Origin: CAZMXP01 sp964570285
GTDB lineage: Bacteria; Planctomycetota; PLA2
Assembly: GCA_964570285.1 (NCBI GenBank)
Contig: CAZMXP010000022.1
Location: 1-64,000 of the forward strand
DNA: 64,000 nucleotides
Reading direction: 5' to 3'
The position numbers and the translations under genes are program-made. The notes beneath the pieces were generated by a model. The model ran no database searches. It was not told where the DNA came from and was given only the letters and a program-made list of their open reading frames with translations. Shown here piece after piece: positions 55,630-63,958 of this stretch. The stretch's first letter is position 1, and every line of letters starts with the position of its first letter.

Positions 55630-56838
55630 ATGCCCCCCGCCACCCCGCTCGCGATCCGTCGAGTTCCGCTCTCCGCCCTGCACCCTGACCCGAGCAACGC
55701 CCGGGCCCACAACGCCGCCAATCTCGACGCCATCAAGGCGAGCCTGACCCGGTTCGGCCAGGCCGAGCCGCTGGTGGTGCAGGCCGGCAGCCTTCGGCTG
55801 ATTGCGGGGCATGGAAGGTTGTCCGCGATGCAGGCGCTGGGCTGGACGGAGGCCGACATCGTCGAGGGGCGAGCGGTACTTGGGTCGCTTTCGCAGATGG
55901 CGCCGACCCCGCCATTGGGCGTGGTGAGCGTCTCGACACTCGCACAGTTTTTCTGTGATCTATATGCGTGGCTCCAATTGGCGGAGAGTATCGGCACCCG
56001 CATCAACGTCCTGCTCTTCGCGATCGGATGCAGCGCCAGCCGGGATGAACCCATTGCGGCATTTGTCTCCACCATCGCCGAGCAGACACGATTCTTTGTG
56101 CCGACTCACGTTCCCTGTGTTGTGTTGTTCGGACGACCGAAGTTCACTCTCCGGCATGACACTCCCGAGGGTTGGGTGGCATCGCTCGTCGATGCTCCAC
56201 TTCACTACAGTTCGTCTTGGAGCGCTCGTGTTGCGGGCCTATCCCGGCATGGCTACCGACCACTAGGCGACCGCAACTTCGACTACCTCGAGGCAGTGGC
56301 GTCCGGCGATGTCACCTTGGACGCATTGAGACGAGCTGCCAACGGATGGACCGACGAGGTGGCGTCGGCAATTCAACAGGAGGTCTCACGCGCAGCTATC
56401 GCCATCGGTTCAGCTGCAATTGCGCAACTCGCGCAGTTCGCTGTGACCGATTCCACGGGTACCGCGACGGCTTCATCGCACGTAGAAGTTCGGATTCATG
56501 GCGAGGCCGGGCACCCACCCAGGCGCGTCGTTCTCGTGATTCGAATGGGGAACTACCACGTCCGCTCGCTTGAGGTTCGAGCACGAAGCTTGGCGCGCCT
56601 GCTGGCGCTCGTTGTTGAGTCGAATGGGAAAGATCTGACGTGGGATGATGTGCGCCGCCGATGGATGGAACAGGACCGCAAGTGGAAGGGACCAGTCCTG
56701 TCAGTCGATACGCTGCGAGACTACGGGCGCCGTGTTCGGCGGCGACTAACAGATAGCGGCTTCGGGGAATACTGGATGTACAGCCCCGATTCGGTCGGCT
56801 GGGCCGGCGCCGTTGACGTAGTTCGAGTGGCGGACTGA
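55630..56838 (+). CDS. ParB N-terminal fragment fused to an unknown winged-helix-like protein
   Basis: Residues 1-79 differ at only a few positions from the ParB domain of the gene at 42021 and stop at EADIVE (about 55866). The following 320 residues are unrelated: a middle part (NVLLFAIGCSASRDEPIAAF, FVPTHVPCVVLFGRPKF) and a C-terminal region (LARLLALVVESNGKDLTWDD, TLRDYGRRVRRRLTDSGFG) that resembles a winged-helix DNA-binding domain of response regulators. The open frame continues through the junction. Either the ParB part is a promoter-proximal remnant that now drives the second gene, or this is a true fusion. Confidence 0.6.
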   Translation: MPPATPLAIRRVPLSALHPDPSNARAHNAANLDAIKASLTRFGQAEPLVVQAGSLRLIAGHGRLSAMQALGWTEADIVEGRAVLGSLSQMAPTPPLGVVSVSTLAQFFCDLYAWLQLAESIGTRINVLLFAIGCSASRDEPIAAFVSTIAEQTRFFVPTHVPCVVLFGRPKFTLRHDTPEGWVASLVDAPLHYSSSWSARVAGLSRHGYRPLGDRNFDYLEAVASGDVTLDALRRAANGWTDEVASAIQQEVSRAAIAIGSAAIAQLAQFAVTDSTGTATASSHVEVRIHGEAGHPPRRVVLVIRMGNYHVRSLEVRARSLARLLALVVESNGKDLTWDDVRRRWMEQDRKWKGPVLSVDTLRDYGRRVRRRLTDSGFGEYWMYSPDSVGWAGAVDVVRVAD

Positions 56839-56938
56839 TGGTCCTCCGAGGCGATCGGACTGTCGAAAACCTGTCGAGCAGGGGGGTGGGTACTCAACCG
56901 ACGGTGCTCGTCGGCGGCACCCATGAGAGGTCCTTCCC

Positions 56939-57172
56939 ATGCCCCTGCCTGCCTCTACCGGGGAGGTCGCCCAGCTTCTGGGCGTGACCGAACCCCGTCT
57001 CAATGACCTGCTCCGGCGTGGCCACATTTGGCCCGCACCCCCCATCGCCGCCGGCCGCCGCCAGTGGCACCGGCAGCACATCCGAAAGGCCGCCGAGCAC
57101 CTCGGCCTGCTGAACGACGACATCCTCGACCGGATGGGCGAAGCCCGACGGGAGGTGCCCCGTGACGCTTGA
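56939..57172 (+). CDS. Excisionase-like small HTH protein
   Basis: The 77-residue product has GAGAGG upstream of its ATG. STGEVAQLLGVTEPRLNDLLRRGHI followed by GRRQWHRQHIRKAAEHLG is the MerR/excisionase helix-turn-helix plus wing layout. First gene of the recombinase element operon; it could act as excisionase or repressor. Its stop lies 8 bases inside the next gene. Confidence 0.7.
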   Translation: MPLPASTGEVAQLLGVTEPRLNDLLRRGHIWPAPPIAAGRRQWHRQHIRKAAEHLGLLNDDILDRMGEARREVPRDA

Positions 57173-59831
57173 TGACATCCGGCGATTCATCCCGGCAGAA
57201 CTCATGGAGCTTGAGCAATGGGTCGCGTGGCGGGCCGAGCCGGGGGACGAAGAGGGGGACAAGCCGCGCAAGATTCCGATCAATCCCAGAACGGGCAATC
57301 GGGCCGCTTCGACCAAGGGGGGCACGTGGGGACGAATCGATTCCGCCCTCCAACGCGCGGCGGCTGACGGACTGGCGGGGATCGGGTTCGTGTTCACCGT
57401 CGATGACCCCTACGTGGGCATCGACCTGGACAAGTGCCGGGAGCCCAAGACTGGCGAGATCGCGCCTTGGGCGCAGGCGATCGTGGAGCAGCTCGACAGC
57501 TACACCGAGGTCTCCCCCAGCGGCACCGGCATTCACGTGATTGTTCGCGGCACGCTGCCTGCCGGCCGGCGCCGGAAGGGCCACGTCGAAATGTACGACC
57601 GGGGCCGGTACTTCACGGTTACTGGCGACCGCATGCCTGGCACCCGCGCGACCATCGAGGAGCGTCAGGAACAGATCGACGCTCTGCATGCCCGTGTGTT
57701 CGAGACCGATCACTCCCAGCCGACTGAGCCGACCGGACACTTCGAGCCAGCCTCGGCCCCACCATCATCCGGCACTCCTTCCACCAACGATGATGAGGTA
57801 ATCGAGAAGGCCCTCGCCGCCAAGAATGGCACGCGTTTTCAGCGTCTATGGGAAGGCGACCACAGCGCCTACGTCTCGCAGAGCGAGGCCGACCTCGCGC
57901 TGTGCGGACTGCTTGCGTTCTGGACGCGGGGCGATACTGATCAGATCGATCGGCTGTTCCGCCGATCCGGCCTCATGCGCGACAAGTGGGACAAGCTGCG
58001 GGGCGGCACGACCTACGGTGCCAATACGATCGAGAAAGCCCTCGCGGGCAAGGCGGAGTTCTACTCGCCTCCGGCATCGCCCAGCGAGCGCGATGGTGGC
58101 TCGGGCGGTCGCGAATCTGCCGATGACAACCAAGCAACCCTGCTGATTCGCATAGTGATCAAGAGTGGTGCCGAGCTCTATCACGACGCAAGAGGCGAGT
58201 CCTTCGCGACCATTCGTGTCAATCAGCACCACGAGACACACCGCATCGGCTCGCGCACCTTCCAACGCTGGGTCAGTCGCCTGGCCTACCGGCACCTCAA
58301 GAAGGCCGTCGGGAGCAGCGTGTTGGCCGACGCCATCATGTGCCTCGAGGGGCGCGCACTGTTCGACGGGCCGGAGCAAGCTGTTCATGTTCGCCTCGCG
58401 GGGCACGACCGCACCATCTACCTAGACCTGGGTAGGCCGGAGTGGGACGCCGTAGCGATCGCTCAGACAGGTTGGTCGATCTGTTCCAATCCACCGGTGC
58501 GTTTCCGCCGCCCGGCTGGGTTCGGTGCGCTCGCCATGCCCGTTCGCGGAGGTGACATCTCGCGCCTCCGCGCCTTCGTCAATGTCAGCGACAGCGACTG
58601 GCCGCTCATCCTCGGTTGGCTCGTGGCCGCCCTTCGGCCACGCGGTCCTTACCCCATCCTCGGACTAACGGGGGAGCACGGATCGGCCAAGAGCACAACT
58701 GGGCGCAGTGTGCGCCGCCTCGTCGACCCCAACGCTGCGCCGCTTCGCGCCCAGCCGCGCGACACACGCGACATCATGATCGCAGCGAGCAACAGTTGGG
58801 TACTTGGCTTCGACAACCTCTCCTCGTTGCCGCCCGGTCTGTCTGACGCGCTGTGCATGATCTCGACGGGCGGTGGCTTCGCCACACGCACGCTATTCAC
58901 CGACGACGACGAGACGTTGTTCGACGTACAGCGTCCAATGCTCACGACGAGCATTGAAGACATCCTCGGCAGAGCCGATCTGCTGGATCGGACACTCCTC
59001 TGCCAGTTGCCGGGAATCGAGGACAAGGACCGACGCGATGAAGCCGAGCTGTTGCAGAGGTTTGCTGACGAGTGGCCCGGGATGCTCGGCGCGCTACTCG
59101 ACGCCGTGGTCACCGGCCTTCGCAACTTCAACGGGGTGAAACTCGATCGCCTGCCACGCATGGCGGACTTTGCGAAGTGGGTGACGGCTTGTGAGCCCGG
59201 CCTTGGGTTGACGCCTGGCACGTTCATGAAAGCATACGCCGGCAACCGGGAGGCCGCCGTCGAGGTTGCGCTCGAGTCTGACTTGGTCGCGCAGGCGGTG
59301 ACTGCGCTCATCAATGACGAACCCGATGAGATCGTGACCACTGCGATGGGACTGCTCCACCGGTTGAACGGTCGGCGCGGCGACGGGAAGCCGCCCAAGG
59401 GTTGGCCGGGGACACCCAAGGGGCTGGGCACGGCCCTCCGCCGACTTGCTCCAAACTTGCGCGCCGCGGGGTACGAAGTGTCGTTCTGGCGGGAGCCGAA
59501 GACCCGCAGGCGGTTGATACGCGTGGCCTTGGCCAAGAGCGGTCCGGATCCCTGCGGTCCCACGGGTCCCAACGTCCCCCCATGCCCGCGGGACGGATCC
59601 GGTGATCGGGGGTTGGTGAGCGAGCGCGACATGCCCCCCTCTGACCCCAACGTTCCGCCAGGTTCACCAAGGGGACCGGTAGGGACTGTGGGGACGCATC
59701 CGCCGGAACCCTCCCTGCCGGCGGCAGATGGCAACGAGCTGTTGCCCGGAGACCTCTTCGCCCGGAGGCCGCCCGGAGAGGCGTTCGACGACGACGACGG
59801 CCCGGGCTGCTCGGCCGCGGGCGGTGCGTGA
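57162..59831 (+). CDS. Primase-polymerase/helicase of an integrative element
   Basis: The 889-residue product starts at a GTG. The archaeo-eukaryotic primase-like core is at about 60-165: YVGIDLDKC (metal-binding acidic pair), SYTEVSPSGTGIHVIV (SXH-type motif) and GRYFTVTGDRM. Next QSEADLALCGLLAFWTRGD (about 240-275) resembles the helix bundle following NrS-1-type polymerases. The C-terminal half is an AAA-like helicase with Walker A GEHGSAKST (near 506-514) and WVLGFDNLSSL as Walker B. The last 80 residues are Pro-rich. It probably starts replication of the excised element. The overlap with the HTH gene is 11 bases. Confidence 0.82.
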   Translation: MTLDDIRRFIPAELMELEQWVAWRAEPGDEEGDKPRKIPINPRTGNRAASTKGGTWGRIDSALQRAAADGLAGIGFVFTVDDPYVGIDLDKCREPKTGEIAPWAQAIVEQLDSYTEVSPSGTGIHVIVRGTLPAGRRRKGHVEMYDRGRYFTVTGDRMPGTRATIEERQEQIDALHARVFETDHSQPTEPTGHFEPASAPPSSGTPSTNDDEVIEKALAAKNGTRFQRLWEGDHSAYVSQSEADLALCGLLAFWTRGDTDQIDRLFRRSGLMRDKWDKLRGGTTYGANTIEKALAGKAEFYSPPASPSERDGGSGGRESADDNQATLLIRIVIKSGAELYHDARGESFATIRVNQHHETHRIGSRTFQRWVSRLAYRHLKKAVGSSVLADAIMCLEGRALFDGPEQAVHVRLAGHDRTIYLDLGRPEWDAVAIAQTGWSICSNPPVRFRRPAGFGALAMPVRGGDISRLRAFVNVSDSDWPLILGWLVAALRPRGPYPILGLTGEHGSAKSTTGRSVRRLVDPNAAPLRAQPRDTRDIMIAASNSWVLGFDNLSSLPPGLSDALCMISTGGGFATRTLFTDDDETLFDVQRPMLTTSIEDILGRADLLDRTLLCQLPGIEDKDRRDEAELLQRFADEWPGMLGALLDAVVTGLRNFNGVKLDRLPRMADFAKWVTACEPGLGLTPGTFMKAYAGNREAAVEVALESDLVAQAVTALINDEPDEIVTTAMGLLHRLNGRRGDGKPPKGWPGTPKGLGTALRRLAPNLRAAGYEVSFWREPKTRRRLIRVALAKSGPDPCGPTGPNVPPCPRDGSGDRGLVSERDMPPSDPNVPPGSPRGPVGTVGTHPPEPSLPAADGNELLPGDLFARRPPGEAFDDDDGPGCSAAGGA

Positions 59832-60106
59832 TGCAGTTCGGGCAGGTCCGGTTCACGCCCGCTCCGGCCGAGGCGCAGCACGATGGGCTGCTGGGTTGGG
59901 TGGCGTTCGCTGCCGGTGACGCGGTGCGTGTGGACGGCGTGGCGCTCAGGCGATCTCGACGCGGGCACTATGACCTCATCTACCCGTGCCGGGAGGATCG
60001 CGCCGGCCGACCGCACCCGATTGCATGGCCGGTCGGGCACCGCGCCCGGATGGCGATCCTCTCGGCAGCGCTCGCCGCCGCGCGGAATCAAGGAGTGTTG
60101 TCGTGA
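59831..60106 (+). CDS. SpoVG-like small protein
   Basis: The ATG at 59831 shares a base with the primase stop (TGATG); a GTG three bases earlier is possible. The 91-residue product QFGQVRFTPAPAEAQHDGLL, GWVAFAAGDAVRVDGVALRR, HYDLIYPCREDRAGRPHPI and RARMAILSAALAAA follows the strand and helix order of the SpoVG family, which binds DNA or RNA in Firmicutes; related genes occur in phages and elements. It probably regulates element genes. Confidence 0.65.
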   Translation: MQFGQVRFTPAPAEAQHDGLLGWVAFAAGDAVRVDGVALRRSRRGHYDLIYPCREDRAGRPHPIAWPVGHRARMAILSAALAAARNQGVLS

Positions 60107-60396
60107 GGCGCGCGGAATCTGTCGCGGTGTGTGCGCCTGTGGGCGGCCCGGCGGGCCGGCGCGCACCACTGGCCCCCATGTCCCCGGACGCGACGTGGGC
60201 CAACGTGCGCGACCACGGCGCATTCGGCGCGACGTTGGCGGAACTGGCCGCCCTGCTGGCCCGCGCCTACCTCCGCTCTCAACGAACTAGCCGGGATTGC
60301 CTTGCGCTCTCGCGGGCAGCTGAGCCCTCGTGTGGCTCGCCGGGCAATTCGACGCAGATCGCGTCGCGGGCCCGGGACGGAGGCGAGAGCCGATGA
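60103..60396 (+). CDS. Small hypothetical protein
   Basis: The GTG overlaps the previous stop (GTGA). The 97-residue product is rich in Ala, Arg and Ser; the middle TWANVRDHGAFGATLAELAALLARAYLRSQRTSRDCLALS may form a helix pair. No family is recognised. It is kept because the next gene starts in its stop (ATGA), preserving the coupling of the operon. Confidence 0.45.
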   Translation: MRRAESVAVCAPVGGPAGRRAPLAPMSPDATWANVRDHGAFGATLAELAALLARAYLRSQRTSRDCLALSRAAEPSCGSPGNSTQIASRARDGGESR

Positions 60397-60611
60397 CGAA
60401 GTTCTGGTGCTCTGCGAGCGGCCGAGTCGCGTGCAACAAGCACGTGCCGAGGCCTGGCTCGACCGCGTTCTGGGCGCGGCGATGGGTCCCGATGTCCGAC
60501 GACAACCTCGCGGGCTACGTGAGGTCGCGCGGGAAAGAGCCCGAGTGCGAAGTCTGCGCGGCATGGCGACTGCTGGCCGAGAGCACCGACGGCGCGGGAG
60601 GTGAGGCATGA
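60393..60611 (+). CDS. Small Cys-containing protein, paralogue A
   Basis: The 72-residue product MTKFWCSASGRVACNKHVPR ... AFWARRWVPMSDDNLAGY ... CEVCAAW has CNKH and a CXXC pair that could bind zinc. It is clearly related to the next gene (HVPRP, AFW, RW.P.SD, CXXC in the same order). Its start and stop overlap neighbours by four bases. No family is recognised. Confidence 0.55.
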   Translation: MTKFWCSASGRVACNKHVPRPGSTAFWARRWVPMSDDNLAGYVRSRGKEPECEVCAAWRLLAESTDGAGGEA

Positions 60612-60853
60612 CCAGCGCTCCTCTGTGGTGGACTTCGGGCGGCCGGATCGCGTGCCGCGTCCACGTCCCGCGCCCGCCGAGCGAGGCGTTCTGGTCGCTG
60701 CGGTGGACGCCGATCAGCGACGCCGAGCGCGCGGGTTTCCGCGAGGCGCGCGGCGAGGACCCGACCTGCGACGGTTGCGTGCTGGCCGACCAGATCGACG
60801 CGGCCGACCACGAGTTGTGGGACGGCACGATCGAGATCGGCGGTGTCGGATGA
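60608..60853 (+). CDS. Small Cys-containing protein, paralogue B
   Basis: The 81-residue product has GRIACRVHVPRPPSEAFWSL, RWTPISDAERAGF and CDGCVLADQI, matching paralogue A in order and spacing. The pair is a tandem duplication. ATGA overlaps on both sides. The role in the element is unknown. Confidence 0.55.
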   Translation: MTSAPLWWTSGGRIACRVHVPRPPSEAFWSLRWTPISDAERAGFREARGEDPTCDGCVLADQIDAADHELWDGTIEIGGVG

Positions 60854-61146
60854 CGGACACCGATCTGGTACTGCAGCGCACGCGCCCGAAGTCTCCGCAC
60901 GCGGTGGTCTGGAAGATGGTCAACCGCGACGGCCGGATCGTCGGGTATCTCTCGCGCCCGTACGACGGCACGCCCGAGGACGCGGTGCAGACGTGGTACG
61001 CGCTGCACGACGACAACAAGGTCCTCGCGTGGGCGCACGACGTGTCGGGCATCAACAGCGTGATCGTCGCGACGGGCCCGACGGGCCGACCGCGCTACGA
61101 GATCAGTTGGAACGGCCGCGTCGTGACGGACCTGCGCGCGTCATGA
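60850..61146 (+). CDS. Small hypothetical protein
   Basis: The product is 98 residues from the ATG overlapping the previous stop. HAVVWKMVNRDGRIVGYLSR, LAWAHDVSGINSVIVATG and RPRYEISWNGRVVTDL suggest alternating beta strands in a small barrel-like protein. No family is recognised. Confidence 0.5.
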   Translation: MTDTDLVLQRTRPKSPHAVVWKMVNRDGRIVGYLSRPYDGTPEDAVQTWYALHDDNKVLAWAHDVSGINSVIVATGPTGRPRYEISWNGRVVTDLRAS

Positions 61147-61364
61147 GCAACTTCCACGGAGTGACGGTGGAGATGCTGCGGCGGCAGTACGGGCGCTGCG
61201 CCGAGTCCCTTGCGGCGCTGGCCGCGACGGCGGGTCGGAGGGGCGGCGTGCATCGAGGTCGGACCGAAGCGCAGTGGCGCGCGCTCGCGGAGGAGTACCG
61301 GGCCGTGGCCGCGGGAGGCGCGTTTCCCGAGCGACTTCGCCGCGTGGTTGGCGGTGCGCCGTGA
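61143..61364 (+). CDS. Small hypothetical helical protein
   Basis: The 73-residue product starts at an ATGA overlap. VEMLRRQYGRCAESLAALAA, QWRALAEEYRAVAAGG and FPERLRRVV are helical and basic. It may bind DNA, but nothing specific is recognised. Confidence 0.45.
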   Translation: MSNFHGVTVEMLRRQYGRCAESLAALAATAGRRGGVHRGRTEAQWRALAEEYRAVAAGGAFPERLRRVVGGAP

Positions 61365-61561
61365 CGCCCAAGCACCCCGAGATCGTCGTGCGCCTGACGG
61401 GCGAGGACGGAAACGCGTTCGCGATTCTGGGCGCGGTCCTGCGCGCCATGCGCCGGGCGGGAGTCCCGGCTGCCGAGCGCGACGCGTTCACGGCCGAGGC
61501 GACCGCCTCCGACTACGACCACCTGCTGGCCACTACCATGCGCTGGGTGACGGTCGAGTGA
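61361..61561 (+). CDS. Small hypothetical protein
   Basis: The 66-residue product starts at a GTG overlapping the previous stop. HPEIVVRLTGEDGNAFAILG, AVLRAMRRAGVPAAERDAF and MRWVTVE resemble the short acidic proteins that often sit beside recombinase genes in integrative elements. No named family. Confidence 0.5.
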   Translation: MTPKHPEIVVRLTGEDGNAFAILGAVLRAMRRAGVPAAERDAFTAEATASDYDHLLATTMRWVTVE

Positions 61562-62016
61562 GCAAGGTCGCGGCCCAACTCGCCGAACTGGACGCCATGG
61601 ACGCGGCGGCGCTCGCGGCCCGGTACGCCGACCTGTTCGGTCGCCCGCCCCGCCTGAAGAAGGCCGCGTGGCTGCGCCGCAAGGTCGCGTGGAAGCTCCA
61701 GGAACGCGCCTACGGCGGGCTGTCTTCCGAGGCCCGCGCCGTCCTCGACCGGCTCATCGCCGAGGTCGGCGGCCCGCTCGGTGCGACGCAGACCACGCCG
61801 CTGCCCACGCCGCGCCGGCCCGACCTGCCGCCCGCTGGGAGCACGCTGGTCCGTCGCTGGCACGGCGTCGACTACACGGTCCGCGTCCTGCAGCGCGGCT
61901 TCGAGTACGACGGGCGGACGTACCGCTCGCTGAGCGCCGTCGCGCTGGCGATCACCGGCCAGCGGTGGAACCCCAAGCTGTTCTTCGGCCTCGCGCCACG
62001 GAAGCGCAAGCCGTGA
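61558..62016 (+). CDS. DUF2924 protein
   Basis: The 152-residue product starts at a GTG in the preceding stop. The middle (LFGRPPRLKKAAWLRRKVAW) and C-terminal part (RRWHGVDYTVRVLQRGFEYD, YRSLSAVALAITGQRWNPKL) match DUF2924, a family nearly always encoded next to large serine recombinases, here immediately upstream. It is proposed to help the recombinase; the exact role is unproven. Confidence 0.82.
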   Translation: MSKVAAQLAELDAMDAAALAARYADLFGRPPRLKKAAWLRRKVAWKLQERAYGGLSSEARAVLDRLIAEVGGPLGATQTTPLPTPRRPDLPPAGSTLVRRWHGVDYTVRVLQRGFEYDGRTYRSLSAVALAITGQRWNPKLFFGLAPRKRKP

Positions 62017-63554
62017 CGACCTCGTCCGCCCACCGCCGGGGAGGTGCGAAGGCCACGAGCAACGGTCGGGCCGTCGTCCGGTGCGCGATCTACACGCGGC
62101 AGTCGGTCTTCGACGACGAGGAGGGCGAGTTCGGATCGCTCGCCGCCCAGCGCGAGTCCTGCGCGCACTACATCGCCGCGCGGCGCCCCGATGGCTGGCA
62201 GGAGATCCCGACCAGCTACGAGGATGCCGGCTTCTCGGGCGGCACGATGACTCGGCCCGCGCTGACGCGCTTGCTGGCCGACATTGAGGCTGGGCTCATC
62301 GACTGCGTGGTCGTCTACAAACTCGACCGCCTCAGTCGCTCGCTGCGGGACTTCGGGAGGGTCCGCGACCTGCTCGAGGCGCACGACTGCGGGCTGGCCT
62401 CGGTGACGCAGAGCATCGACAGCAAGACGGCCACCGGCCAGCTCATGCTCAACGTGCTGATGTCCTTCGCCGAGCACGAGCGCAAGACCACGGCCGAGCG
62501 TGTGACCGACAAGATCCGGGCCTCGCGCAAGCGCGGCCTGTGGACCGGCGGCCGCCCCCCGCTGGGGTACGACAGCGTCGACGGCAAGCTCGTGGTCAAC
62601 GAGCCCGAGGCAGAGCGCGTCCGCGAGATGTACCGAGTGCTCAACAGCACGCGTTCCCTCGCCGCCGTCCTGGCCGAGGTCAACGAGCGCGGCTGGCGCG
62701 GCAAGACCTGGACGAACAAGCGTGGCGAAGCCACCGGCGGCGGGCGGCTCGATGCCCAGATCCTGCGCACGCTGCTCAAGACTCCGCTCTACGCGGGGTG
62801 CATCCGCGCCGGGGACGAGATCGTCGATGCCCAGCACGAGGCGATCGTCGACCGGGCGACGTGGGACGCGGCGCAGGCGATCCTCACCACGCGGCCGCGC
62901 AAGCCGCACCGACCGACCGGCGCGCTGCTCGGCGGCCTGCTGCGCTGCGGGGTCTGCGGGGCTGGGATGACCTACCACTACGCGCAGCGGCACGGGAAGC
63001 GGTACGGCAGCTACGTCTGCGAGTCGATCATCCGGTTCGGGGCCAAGTCCTGTCCCGGCAGCCGCGTGGCGGCCGGGGACATCGAGGGATTTCTCGTCGG
63101 CCAGATCCGCGCGCTGGGCAGCAACCGCGAGGTGCGCGAGGCGACGCTCGCGGCGGCACGGAGTCAGGCGAGCCAGCGACAGGACTCCGGCGACCTGGAC
63201 CGACGCCGGCAGGCGCTCGCGACGAAACAGGCGCGGCTCGTCGCGGCGATCGAGAAGGGCGGCGACGGCGCGGCGCTGGCGAAGCGACTCGCAGACGTCG
63301 AGGCCGAGCTGCGCGACGTGACCGCGCGCGCCGATGCGATGCGCCGCGAGACCACGCCCCCTGTCGATGATGAGCACGCCGTTCGCGCCGCGCTCGCCAG
63401 CTTCGCCGGCATCTGGGGCGCCCTCGCGAACCACGAGCAGGCCCGGGCGCTGCAGCTGCTCGTCGAGCAGGTCCGCTACGACGCCGGGCAGGGCAGGGTC
63501 GAGATCGACTACGCCGACGCCGCAATCCGGCTGCTCGGCATGGAGGCGGAATGA
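62013..63554 (+). CDS. Large serine recombinase
   Basis: The 513-residue product starts at a GTG overlapping DUF2924. The resolvase domain has CAIYTRQS (catalytic Ser in YTRQS), YKLDRLSRSLRDF and HERKTTAERV. The recombinase domain follows (RGLWTGGRPPLGYDSVDGKL, AAVLAEVNERGWRGKTWT), then a zinc ribbon (CGVCGAGMTYH) and a coiled coil (about 395-450). This is the enzyme expected to integrate and excise the element. No att duplication could be found within the window. Confidence 0.92.
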   Translation: MTTSSAHRRGGAKATSNGRAVVRCAIYTRQSVFDDEEGEFGSLAAQRESCAHYIAARRPDGWQEIPTSYEDAGFSGGTMTRPALTRLLADIEAGLIDCVVVYKLDRLSRSLRDFGRVRDLLEAHDCGLASVTQSIDSKTATGQLMLNVLMSFAEHERKTTAERVTDKIRASRKRGLWTGGRPPLGYDSVDGKLVVNEPEAERVREMYRVLNSTRSLAAVLAEVNERGWRGKTWTNKRGEATGGGRLDAQILRTLLKTPLYAGCIRAGDEIVDAQHEAIVDRATWDAAQAILTTRPRKPHRPTGALLGGLLRCGVCGAGMTYHYAQRHGKRYGSYVCESIIRFGAKSCPGSRVAAGDIEGFLVGQIRALGSNREVREATLAAARSQASQRQDSGDLDRRRQALATKQARLVAAIEKGGDGAALAKRLADVEAELRDVTARADAMRRETTPPVDDEHAVRAALASFAGIWGALANHEQARALQLLVEQVRYDAGQGRVEIDYADAAIRLLGMEAE

Positions 63555-63958
63555 CGAGGACCGTGAAGCTGAAGGTCTCCTTCGCCAAGAACGACGGCGT
63601 GACGAAGGTGCAGCGGCCGGCGAGGACGCCCGAGGTGGTACCAGAGCCGGCACCGACGACGCGCCCGCCGGCCGAACCCGGCCGCGTCGCCCGCCTCCTC
63701 GCCCTCGCCTACCGCGTCGAGCAGCTCATCGACGACGGCGTGATCGCCGACTACCGCGAGGCCGCCCGCCGGCTCGGGATCAGCGCGGCGCACCTCACGC
63801 ACTACATCGCGCTGCTGGATCTCGCCGTGCCGATTCAGGAGGACATCCTGCTCGGGAGGCTGGGTGTGCCGGAACGGCGTCTGAGGCACCTGACATCCTC
63901 GCCGTCCTGGCCACACCAAGCCGTGCTGCTTCGGCCCTCCGACGTCGCGAAAGTGTGA
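63551..63958 (+). CDS. Small HTH-like protein after the recombinase
   Basis: The 135-residue product starts in ATGA of the recombinase stop. A disordered Pro-rich N-terminus is followed by ALAYRVEQLIDDGVIADYRE, AARRLGISAAHLTHYIALLD and EDILLGRLGVPERRLRHL, which read as a helix-turn-helix pair like ParB-type DNA-binding regions. Proteins of this type often accompany the DUF2924/recombinase pair. It is the last complete gene of the window. Confidence 0.65.
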   Translation: MTRTVKLKVSFAKNDGVTKVQRPARTPEVVPEPAPTTRPPAEPGRVARLLALAYRVEQLIDDGVIADYREAARRLGISAAHLTHYIALLDLAVPIQEDILLGRLGVPERRLRHLTSSPSWPHQAVLLRPSDVAKV

